Shown here in pieces: positions 1-5,180 of a stretch of DNA of 5,180 bases. Source of the stretch: Chloroflexota bacterium. Lineage in GTDB: Bacteria > Chloroflexota > Anaerolineae > Ardenticatenales > Ardenticatenaceae. The stretch spans positions 1 through 5,180 of the forward strand of contig DOUV01000496.1 of NCBI GenBank assembly GCA_003520455.1. The letters are read 5' to 3'. The notes below the pieces were generated by a model. It ran no database searches. It was not told where the DNA came from and was given only the letters and a program-made list of their open reading frames with translations. Position 1 is the first letter of the stretch, and each line of letters starts with the position of its first letter. The position numbers and the translations under genes were made by a program.

Positions 1-773
1 CACTGGCGGCGCCGCTGGATGATTTCGGCCAGGATGCTGGCGGCGATCTCCTCGGGGGTGACTGCGCCGAGGTCGAGGCCGGCCGGCGCCTTGATGCGAG
101 CGACTTGCTCATCACTCACCCGACGCTCGCGCAGATAGGCCGCGCTGGATGCGAACTTTTTCCGGCTGGCCACAAACGCGACGTAAGGAACGCCGCTGCG
201 CGCGGCTATCTCAAGGGCGGCCTCGTCGTCGTGGCCCTGCGTGGTGACGACCACGAAGGCGATGGGGTGAATCCTGATCTGCGCCAGGTCGAGCTCGGTC
301 GAGACAAAATCGGCGTCGGGAAAGTGGTCGCGCTCGATCTCGGGATCAAACACGGCCACCTCAAAATCCAGCACCCTGGCCAATTTCGCCAGCGTCACCG
401 CGACGGGCGAGGCGCCGAAGAGAATCAACTGTGGGCGCGGCAAGACGGGCTCGAGATAGACGTCCATCGTGCCGCCGCTGTGGCAGGTGATAGGAAACTC
501 GAGAACGCCCTCGCTCGCGCTGCTCGAGGTGGCGCCGCTCCCGATGAGGCGCAGAAAGCGCGGCTGCGTGTCGCGGATCGCTTTCTGTGCCTCGCGAATC
601 ACGACATTCTGGGCGCAGCCGCCGCCGACCCAGCCCTGCAGCGAGCCATCAGCAGTGATGATCGCCTTATCCCCCGGCCTGGCCGAGATCGGCTTCTCCA
701 CCCGCACGACCGTCGCGACCGCGAACGATTCGCCCGCGCGGTTCAGCTCGTAGATTTGCTCGAAGAGGTTCAT
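1..773 (-). CDS. XdhC/CoxF/CoxI-family molybdenum hydroxylase maturation factor, 3' end cut by window
   Basis: This family helps insert or mature (for example sulfurate) the molybdenum cofactor of xanthine dehydrogenase and CO dehydrogenase enzymes; it acts in the cytoplasm and is not a subunit of the final enzyme. I read 257 codons with no stop before the window edge. Residues 1-60 form the N-terminal XdhC/CoxI domain, with GWVGGGC (47-53, Cys53). ITCHSGG (95-101) leads into a Rossmann-type domain opening LILFGASPVAV (116-126). The C-terminal family motif APAGLDLGAVTPEEIA lies at 229-244, so only a short tail is probably missing. The start ATG at 773 is well fixed: an in-frame TGA lies at 803-801 and no other ATG, GTG or TTG falls between. 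There is no clear Shine-Dalgarno before it, unlike the three upstream genes. It follows coxL by 99 bases on the same strand, which supports a role in CODH maturation. CoxF and CoxI cannot be told apart here, so no symbol is given. Confidence 0.9.
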   Translation of the reverse strand, partial: MNLFEQIYELNRAGESFAVATVVRVEKPISARPGDKAIITADGSLQGWVGGGCAQNVVIREAQKAIRDTQPRFLRLIGSGATSSSASEGVLEFPITCHSGGTMDVYLEPVLPRPQLILFGASPVAVTLAKLARVLDFEVAVFDPEIERDHFPDADFVSTELDLAQIRIHPIAFVVVTTQGHDDEAALEIAARSGVPYVAFVASRKKFASSAAYLRERRVSDEQVARIKAPAGLDLGAVTPEEIAASILAEIIQRRRQ

Positions 774-813
774 AGAGATACGCGGCTCATTTGGGGGTTG
801 TCATTTCCAGAGA

Positions 814-862
814 GAGGGAACTCAGGGACGCGCTGGGAGCGCAAAAGTCCACTGAGTTCCTC
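814..862 (-). repeat. Nested inverted repeat between coxL and the xdhC-like gene
   Basis: GAGGGAACTCAG (814-825) pairs with CTGAGTTCCTC (852-862) over 11 base pairs with one bulged base. GGA (826-828) then pairs with TCC (848-850), and GCGC (830-833) with GCGC (839-842) around the loop TGGGA. In the minus-strand transcript it begins 10 bases after the coxL stop. The 3' arm is followed by CTCTGG rather than a T-run, so it is not a standard Rho-independent terminator. More likely roles are mRNA stabilisation, processing, or damping of expression of the downstream gene. Confidence 0.6.
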
Positions 863-872
863 CCAATTCCCC

Positions 873-3221
873 CTACAGTGCCACTCCCTTCTCCTTCAGG
901 ATCGCCCACACCTTAGGCGCCGTGATGGGGATGTTGATGTTGGTGACGCCGAGGTGGGACAGCGCGTCCACAACGGCGTTGGCAATGGCGGGCGGCGCGC
1001 CGACCGTCGCGGATTCGCCGACTCCCTTGGCGCCGAGTGGGTGGTGAGGCGAGGGAGTCACGGTCTTGTCGGTCTCCCACCGCGGGGTCTCGACCGCTGT
1101 TGGCACGAGATAGTCCATGAAAGTGGCCGACAGGTTATTGCCATCTTCGTCGTAGACGATCTGTTCCATCAGCGCGGGCGCCATCCCCATCGTCAGGCCG
1201 CCGTGAATCTGCCCGTCCACGATCATCGGGTTGATGATGTTGCCGCAGTCGTCCACCGCCACGAAGCGGCGAATCTTGACCTCGCCGGTGCCGCGGTCGA
1301 TGTCGACGACGCAGATATAGGCGCCGAACGGGAAGGTCAGATTGGGCGGATCGTAGTAGTCCACCGCTTCCAGGCCGGCTTCCATCCCGAGCGGGTGATT
1401 CGTGTAGGCGGCGAAAGCGACCTCCTGGATTGTCTTGGCGCGGTCAGGCGCCCCTTTGACGTAGAACTTCCCCTTCTCCCACTCGATATCATCTTCGTGC
1501 GCTTCGAGCAGATGAGCGGCAATCTTGCGGGCTTTGTCGAGAATCTTGCGGGAGGCCATCGCCGCGGCCGCCCCGGCGGTCGGGGTCGAGCGCGAGGCGT
1601 AGGTGCCCAGGCCGTACGGCGCCGTGTCGGTGTCGCCCTCTTCCACCGCGATATCGTCTTCGGGGATGCCCAACTCCTCGGCGATGATCTGGGCGTAGGT
1701 CGTCTCGTGGCCCTGGCCCTGCGACTTCGTCCCGAAGCGCGCGATCACCTTGCCGGTGGGATGGATGCGAATCTCGGCCGAGTCGAACATCTTGATGCCG
1801 AGAATGTCAAAGGTATGAGAGGGTCCGGCGCCGACGATCTCGGTGAAGGTCGAGATGCCGATGCCCATCAACTCGCCCCGCGCGCGTTTTTCGGCCTGCT
1901 CCTTGCGCAGATCGTCATAGCCGATGAGCTGTTTGGCCTTTTCCAGCGCGGCCTGATAGTTGCCGCTGTCGTACTCCCAGCCCAACGCGGACTTGTAGGG
2001 GAAGTGAGTCGCGGGAATGAAATTCTTCTCGCGCAGCTCGGCGGGGTCCAGATCCAATTTGTGGGCGAGGATGTCGACCATTCGCTCGATGGTGTGGACC
2101 GCCTCGGTCACCCGGAAGGAGCAGCGGTAGGCGATCCCGCCCGGGGGTTTGTTGGTATAGACGCCATCCACCTCGGCGAACGCTTTTTGGAAATCGTACG
2201 AGCCGGTACAGATCGAGAAGAGCCCGGCCGGGAATTTGGACGGATTGGCGGCCGCGTCGAAGGCGCCATGATCGGCGATCGTGCGGATTTTGAGCGCTGT
2301 GATCTTGCCCGCTTTCGTTGCGCCGAGTTTGGCGTGGACGTGATAGTCGCGCGCGAACGAATCGGCCATCAGGTTTTCGGTCCGATCCTCGATCCATTTG
2401 ATCGGTTTGCCTGTCAGGACCGAGGCCGCGACGGCGAGCACGTAGCCGGGATAGACCGGCACCTTCCCGCCGAAACCGCCGCCGATGTCCGGCGAGATCA
2501 CGCGAATCTTGTGCTCGTGCAGGCCGAGGTGGCCGGCGACGAGGGCGATTACCGTTCGAATCGCGTGCGGCGCCTGGGTCGTCATCCAGAGCGTCAGCTT
2601 CCCCTCCACCGGGTCCCAGCTCGCGACGCAGCCGCAGGTCTCAATCGAGGAGACGTGGATGCGCGGGATGTAAATATCTTCCTCGACGACGACGTCGGCC
2701 TTCTGGAGTTCCTCGTCAACTGCCTGGCGGTCGCCCGCTTCCCAGTGCCAGATATGGTTGCTCTGTTCCTCGCGGTCGAAGCGGATGACCGGTGCGTCCG
2801 GTTCCAGCGCTTTCTTGGGGTCCAGGACCGGCGGGAGCGGTTCGTACTCCACCTGCAGCGCCTCGACGCCGTCGGCGGCGGTGTAGCGCGAGGTCGCCAC
2901 CACCGCGGCGACTTCCTGGCCCGTGTACATGACCGTGTCCACCGGCAAGACCATCTGCCGGTCGCTCATCAGCGTCGGCATCCAGGCGAGATTGTACTGC
3001 TCGAGATCTTTGCCCGTGATGACGGCCAGGACCCCCGGGATTTTGAGAGCCTCTTCGCTATCGATGCTCGCGATCCTGGCGTGGGCGTAGGGGCTGCGCG
3101 CGATGTCGAGGTAGAGCATCCCGGGCAACTTGATGTCGTCGATATAGGTTCCTCTGCCGCGAATGAAGCGCGCGTCTTCCTTGCGCTTGACCGAATGTCC
3201 CATGCCGTGTGCGATTGCCAT
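873..3221 (-). CDS. coxL: Aerobic carbon monoxide dehydrogenase large (molybdenum) subunit, form I
   Basis: This is the catalytic subunit of aerobic CODH, oxidising CO + H2O to CO2 with two electrons at a Mo-Cu centre bound to molybdopterin cytosine dinucleotide. It has 782 residues, close to the roughly 800 usual for CoxL. The N-terminal aldehyde oxidase/xanthine dehydrogenase a/b hammerhead domain covers about 15-130 and the molybdopterin-binding domains follow. Visible motifs are TTQAPH (214-219), GGGFGGK (247-253), the form I active-site loop AYRCSFR (364-370), QGQGHE (501-506) and GVGES (733-737). Cys367 corresponds to the copper-binding Cys388 of Oligotropha CoxL, and Glu736 to its catalytic Glu763. 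Form II homologues have AYRGAGR instead. The start ATG at 3221 lies one base after the coxS stop (TAAGATG) and has a GGAGGGGAGGG ribosome site inside the end of coxS, so translational coupling is likely. The next Met (residue 7) has no ribosome site. All recognised key residues are present and I see no frameshift. Confidence 0.97.
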   Translation of the reverse strand: MAIAHGMGHSVKRKEDARFIRGRGTYIDDIKLPGMLYLDIARSPYAHARIASIDSEEALKIPGVLAVITGKDLEQYNLAWMPTLMSDRQMVLPVDTVMYTGQEVAAVVATSRYTAADGVEALQVEYEPLPPVLDPKKALEPDAPVIRFDREEQSNHIWHWEAGDRQAVDEELQKADVVVEEDIYIPRIHVSSIETCGCVASWDPVEGKLTLWMTTQAPHAIRTVIALVAGHLGLHEHKIRVISPDIGGGFGGKVPVYPGYVLAVAASVLTGKPIKWIEDRTENLMADSFARDYHVHAKLGATKAGKITALKIRTIADHGAFDAAANPSKFPAGLFSICTGSYDFQKAFAEVDGVYTNKPPGGIAYRCSFRVTEAVHTIERMVDILAHKLDLDPAELREKNFIPATHFPYKSALGWEYDSGNYQAALEKAKQLIGYDDLRKEQAEKRARGELMGIGISTFTEIVGAGPSHTFDILGIKMFDSAEIRIHPTGKVIARFGTKSQGQGHETTYAQIIAEELGIPEDDIAVEEGDTDTAPYGLGTYASRSTPTAGAAAAMASRKILDKARKIAAHLLEAHEDDIEWEKGKFYVKGAPDRAKTIQEVAFAAYTNHPLGMEAGLEAVDYYDPPNLTFPFGAYICVVDIDRGTGEVKIRRFVAVDDCGNIINPMIVDGQIHGGLTMGMAPALMEQIVYDEDGNNLSATFMDYLVPTAVETPRWETDKTVTPSPHHPLGAKGVGESATVGAPPAIANAVVDALSHLGVTNINIPITAPKVWAILKEKGVAL

Positions 3222-3222
3222 C

Positions 3223-3723
3223 TTAGCCCTCCCCTCCGGCCATCGCCATGGCCGGGGCGTGCATCTTCTCGGCGGCGTATTTAACTGCCTCGACGATGTT
3301 CACGTAGCCGGTGCAGCGACAGAGGTTGCCGGAGATTGCCCAGCGGATTTCCTCCTCGGTCGGGTTGGGGTTCTTCTGCAAGAACGCGTAGGCCGTCATC
3401 ATCATGCCCGGAGTGCAGAAGCCGCATTGCAGGCCGTGCCTTTGGTGGAAGCCCTCTTGAATCGGATGGAGCTGCCCATTCTGGGCCAGACCCTCAACAG
3501 TCATGATGGACCTGCCGTCGGCCTGCACCGCAAAGAGCGTGCAGGATTTCACCGCCCGGCCGTCGAGCACGACGGTGCACGCGCCGCACGAGGTCGTATC
3601 GCAACCGATGTGGGTGCCGGTGAGATTGGCAACCTCGCGGATGAAATGCACCAGCAGCAGGCGCGGCTCGACCTCGGCAGTGAAATCGGACCCATTGATG
3701 GAAACAGTAATCTCTTCGCCCAT
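3223..3723 (-). CDS. coxS: Aerobic carbon monoxide dehydrogenase small (2Fe-2S) subunit
   Basis: This subunit carries two 2Fe-2S clusters that pass electrons from the molybdenum centre of CoxL to the FAD of CoxM. With the ATG at 3723 it has 166 residues, the usual CoxS length. The N-terminal plant-ferredoxin-like domain holds the first cluster at Cys41, Cys46, Cys49 and Cys61 ([10 protein letters not shown] plus a later C). The C-terminal four-helix domain holds the second at Cys100, Cys103 (CGFCTPG), Cys135 and Cys137 (LCRCTGY). All eight cysteines are present. The frame is open upstream to a TTG at 3852, with another ATG at 3753. The 3723 ATG is preferred because AAGGGGG sits five bases before it and the protein then begins with the normal first beta strand (EEITVSING). 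It lies between coxM, 147 bases upstream, and coxL, whose ATG follows the coxS TAA by one base. Confidence 0.96.
   Translation of the reverse strand: MGEEITVSINGSDFTAEVEPRLLLVHFIREVANLTGTHIGCDTTSCGACTVVLDGRAVKSCTLFAVQADGRSIMTVEGLAQNGQLHPIQEGFHQRHGLQCGFCTPGMMMTAYAFLQKNPNPTEEEIRWAISGNLCRCTGYVNIVEAVKYAAEKMHAPAMAMAGGEG
3227..3237 (-). promoter_or_regulatory. Ribosome binding site of coxL inside the coxS 3' end
   Basis: The minus strand reads GGAGGGGAGGG, ending five bases before the coxL ATG and lying inside the last coxS codons. A ribosome finishing coxS would stop on top of it, which points to translational coupling and matched amounts of the two subunits. Confidence 0.75.
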
Positions 3724-3870
3724 GGTTTCCCCCTTTTCAATGTTCTGGACCATTCCCGGCGTTTCCACGCTGACCACGTTACCTGGCCCGCACTTCGTAA
3801 GGGTGCTGTTCACCCACCAGGCCACGGTGCTCACGCCCGGCGTGCGGGTCAAAGGCCCGTCCGGCTGCCG
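3724..3870 (-). other. Spacer between coxM and coxS
   Basis: This 147-base gap is unusually wide for an otherwise tight operon. The coxS frame stays open through most of it, back to a TTG at 3852, but the added residues are not conserved CoxS sequence as far as I can recognise. A small inverted repeat GGGTG/CACCC (3801-3805 with 3811-3815) lies inside CCTGG/CCAGG (3782-3786 with 3817-3821). No promoter or terminator is convincing. Confidence 0.4.
3729..3736 (-). promoter_or_regulatory. Ribosome binding site deciding the coxS start
   Basis: The minus strand reads AAAGGGGG, five bases before the ATG at 3723. It favours this start over the in-frame ATG at 3753 and the TTG at 3852. Confidence 0.65.
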
Positions 3871-4737
3871 TCAGGCCGCCGCGCGTTGCAGTGCTTTCTG
3901 AAGCGCGCGCATCGTGAGCACGCGGACGACATTGCGTTTGTACTCCTCCGACCCGCGCAAGTCAGCGGTTGGCTCGCAGTCCTCCTGCGCGAACCGGCCG
4001 GCCTGCGCGATCAACGCCTCGGAGGGCATCTGGCCGCGCAACACCTCCTCGGACCGTCGGGCCCGCAGCGCCATGGGCCCGACATTCGTCAGGCCGATTC
4101 CAATCTGCTCGACCTTTCCATCCGCGGCGAGGCTCAACTGGACCGCGACCCCGGCCGTGGCGTAATCGCCGACCTTGCGTTCCAGTTTGACATAGGCGCC
4201 CCCGCTCGGGGCCGGTGGGACGGGAATACGCACCTCGGTGAGGATTTCGTCCGGCGCAAGCGCGCTCGTGAAGATATCCGTGAAGAAGTCGTCGATCGGG
4301 ATGATGCGCTCGCCATTCGGGCCGGTGGCGACGAGCTCGGCACGGGCGGCGAGCATGGCCGCGGGGTGGTCGTTCGCCGGATCAGCGTGGGCCAGGTTGC
4401 CGGCGACCGTCGCCATATTGCGTACGAGTGGATCGGCGATGCTGCGCGAGGTGTCGTGCAGAAGCGGGTAGTGCTCGCGGACCAGCGCCGACTCTTCCAG
4501 GTCTGCCTCACGGACAAGGGCGCCGATTCGTAGCCACCCGTCCGCTTGGCGGATGTAATCGAGCCCCGGAATGCGGTTGATGTCGACGAGGAACGGCGGC
4601 ACGGCAAGCCTGAATCGCATGAGGGGGATCAGGCTCTGGCCACCGGAGAGGATTTTTGCGTCCTCGCGCTGCTGCAGGAGCGCAACAGCTTCGGGAACCG
4701 TTCGGGGGGCAGCGTACTGGAACTCTGCAGGGATCAT
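3871..4737 (-). CDS. coxM: Aerobic carbon monoxide dehydrogenase medium (FAD) subunit
   Basis: This is the flavoprotein subunit of CODH: it takes electrons from the CoxS iron-sulfur clusters onto FAD and hands them to the respiratory chain, probably via quinone or cytochrome acceptors. Its 288 residues are the normal family length. It has the FAD-binding domain of molybdopterin dehydrogenases at about 3-170, starting IPAEFQYAAPRTVPEA. The two flavin-contact motifs are LSGGQSLIPLM (30-40) and TVAGNLAHADPANDHP (110-125), corresponding to the AGGHS and TIGG motifs of the family. The C-terminal CO dehydrogenase flavoprotein domain (about 178-280) begins GGAYVKLERKVGDYA. The ATG at 4737 is preceded by AAAGGAGG with an eight-base spacer, the best ribosome site in the window. 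It is the first gene of the apparent coxMSL operon, with the candidate promoter about 300 bases upstream. Confidence 0.96.
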   Translation of the reverse strand: MIPAEFQYAAPRTVPEAVALLQQREDAKILSGGQSLIPLMRFRLAVPPFLVDINRIPGLDYIRQADGWLRIGALVREADLEESALVREHYPLLHDTSRSIADPLVRNMATVAGNLAHADPANDHPAAMLAARAELVATGPNGERIIPIDDFFTDIFTSALAPDEILTEVRIPVPPAPSGGAYVKLERKVGDYATAGVAVQLSLAADGKVEQIGIGLTNVGPMALRARRSEEVLRGQMPSEALIAQAGRFAQEDCEPTADLRGSEEYKRNVVRVLTMRALQKALQRAAA

Positions 4738-4745
4738 CCGAGGAA

Positions 4746-4753
4746 CCTCCTTT
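4746..4753 (-). promoter_or_regulatory. Strong ribosome binding site of coxM
   Basis: The minus strand reads AAAGGAGG, eight bases before the coxM ATG. It is an almost ideal anti-Shine-Dalgarno match and fixes the coxM start. Confidence 0.85.
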
Positions 4754-4902
4754 GGTATCAGGATAACCGTTCCGTTCCCTTCATCGAGGGATTAGACCCA
4801 TTCTGTGCGTTGCTGCGCCGGTATGGAGTCCATCGCGCTGCCACCCACGGGAAAAGCGAGTTGTTGCGATGCCCTCGGGCCGACGGTTTCAGCAACACGC
4901 GC

Positions 4903-4931
4903 TGAAAAGGGAGATGATTTGAGTTTGTCAA
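4903..4931 (-). promoter_or_regulatory. Weak second promoter candidate, perfect -35 but poor -10
   Basis: On the minus strand a perfect TTGACA (4931-4926) is followed after 17 bases by TTTTCA (4908-4903), which matches the -10 consensus at only two positions. It would give a leader of about 160 bases. It might be an activator-dependent promoter or a chance match. The TTGACA also forms part of one arm of the 4925-4984 inverted repeat. Confidence 0.2.
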
Positions 4932-5038
4932 GGCTGGGACCAGATTGACTTGCGGGCTCTCCGTGGGGCGAGCAGCCAAGACAACACTGCGAGGTGATCG
5001 GCGCGCCGTGGCGAAAGAATCCGGGGAGAATTGAGAGG

Positions 5039-5067
5039 AGTATACCCGGGCGGGAAATGCGAGTCAA
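5039..5067 (-). promoter_or_regulatory. Near-consensus sigma-70-type promoter for the cox operon
   Basis: Read on the minus strand there is TTGACT (5067-5062), a 17-base spacer, then TATACT (5044-5039). Each box matches five of six consensus positions and the spacer is optimal. Transcription would start near 5032 and run toward coxM, leaving a leader of about 295 bases. No other promoter-like pair of this quality was seen upstream of coxM. Position, strand and spacing support the call; actual use is inferred. Confidence 0.6.
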
Positions 5068-5079
5068 ACGTTTGCGACG
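5060..5079. promoter_or_regulatory. Palindromic operator candidate overlapping the -35 box
   Basis: A perfect 10-base palindrome CAAACGTTTG lies at 5065-5074, and CG/CG at 5060-5061 and 5078-5079 extend its symmetry around three mismatched pairs. The left half overlaps the -35 box (5062-5067). The core plus the following CG resembles the E. coli PurR/LacI-family operator consensus, with a CG step at the centre. A repressor bound here would block the promoter. Which protein binds, if any, is unknown; no regulator gene is in the window. Confidence 0.4.
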
Positions 5080-5180
5080 GCGTCCCACGAGGTCCACTCC
5101 ATCGGTGGCCGAGCAGCAATCAACCAGGCCGGCGGCCTGGAAGGGGCGTCAGGAGCGAGAGCGCCGGTCAAGGAGCCAGA
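5075..5180. other. Upstream flank with a GC-rich hairpin, no supported gene
   Basis: The perfect inverted repeat CCAGGCC/GGCCTGG (5124-5130 with 5134-5140, three-base loop) stands out. Read on the minus strand it is followed by TTGATTG, so it could be a weak terminator of a gene lying beyond the right edge. A minus-strand frame is open from the edge to a TGA at 5066-5064 (38 codons) but shows no recognisable protein. Confidence 0.3.

Larger units (their letters stand above)
4738..5032 (-). other. Long non-coding leader upstream of coxM
   Basis: If transcription starts near 5032, this is the untranslated leader of the cox mRNA. No reading frame in it looks like a protein. It contains several inverted repeats: CGGCGCGCCG (4999-5008, perfect palindrome); TTGTC/GACAA (4925-4929 with 4980-4984) stacked on GGCTG/CAGCC (4932-4936 with 4973-4977); and TGTTGC/GCAACA (4862-4867 with 4892-4897) enclosing GCCCTCGGGC (4871-4880). 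I could not match it to a known riboswitch. The leader boundaries depend on the promoter call. Confidence 0.35.

Noticed and set aside
814..862. The coxL-downstream hairpin as a Rho-independent terminator
   Set aside because: No run of T follows the stem in either direction, and a same-strand gene of the same pathway lies immediately after it.
105..3284. A 1059-codon open frame on the plus strand
   Set aside because: It lies opposite coxL and the XdhC-like gene, whose families are unmistakable. Its translation is rich in Arg, Asp, His and Gly without any recognisable domain, as expected for the antisense of GC-rich coding DNA.
3163..4533. A 456-codon open frame on the plus strand across coxS and coxM
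   Set aside because: It is antisense to two well-identified genes, has a shadow-like composition and no known domain or convincing ribosome site.
4792..5097. A 101-codon minus-strand frame in the coxM leader
   Set aside because: It is low-complexity in character with no recognisable motif, and it overlaps the predicted promoter and leader. I judge it to be chance.
5057..5180. A plus-strand frame starting ATG at 5057 and open to the right edge, as a possible divergent gene
   Set aside because: Its product is extremely arginine-rich, has no clear ribosome site and would begin inside the cox promoter. More sequence to the right would be needed to reconsider it.
5064..5180. The C-terminus of an upstream minus-strand gene ending at the TGA at 5066-5064
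   Set aside because: Only 38 codons are visible, with no recognisable family, and a GC-rich hairpin interrupts it. It cannot be supported as a gene.

Overview
The window is a piece of a GC-rich bacterial chromosome. It carries the structural genes of an aerobic, molybdenum-containing carbon monoxide dehydrogenase (form I CODH), all on the minus strand. In transcription order (right to left) they are coxM (FAD subunit, 4737-3871), coxS (2Fe-2S subunit, 3723-3223), coxL (molybdenum catalytic subunit, 3221-873) and an XdhC/CoxF/CoxI-family maturation factor (773 to beyond position 1, cut by the window edge). The order M-S-L is the one known for form I clusters. CoxL carries the form I active-site loop AYRCSFR with its cysteine at residue 367, so CO oxidation is a much better supported call than a generic xanthine-dehydrogenase-like hydroxylase.

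Layout: 1-773 is the maturation factor and 774-872 is a spacer holding a long nested inverted repeat. Next comes coxL, one base from coxS and probably translationally coupled to it. Positions 3724-3870 are a 147-base spacer, followed by coxM. From 4738 to 5180 no gene can be supported. That stretch holds the control region: an excellent ribosome binding site, a potentially structured leader of about 295 bases, a near-consensus sigma-70-type promoter (TTGACT, 17 bases, TATACT) at 5067-5039, and a perfect palindrome CAAACGTTTG overlapping its -35 box. The core of that palindrome looks like a LacI/PurR-family operator.

How the genes work together, from family knowledge: CoxL oxidises CO with water to CO2 at a Cys-S-Cu-S-Mo centre. 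Electrons pass through the two 2Fe-2S clusters of CoxS to FAD on CoxM and on to the respiratory chain. The XdhC-like protein belongs to the family that helps load or mature the molybdenum cofactor. The usual form I accessory genes coxD (AAA+ ATPase) and coxE (VWA protein) are not found between coxL and this gene.

Taxonomy cannot be fixed from the sequence. High GC, strong Shine-Dalgarno sites and a form I MSL cluster fit several aerobic groups, such as Actinomycetota, Chloroflexota and Pseudomonadota. I see no mobile element, tRNA, rRNA or CRISPR array. The coding content is a recognisable system; the less ordinary parts are the regulatory and intergenic sequences.
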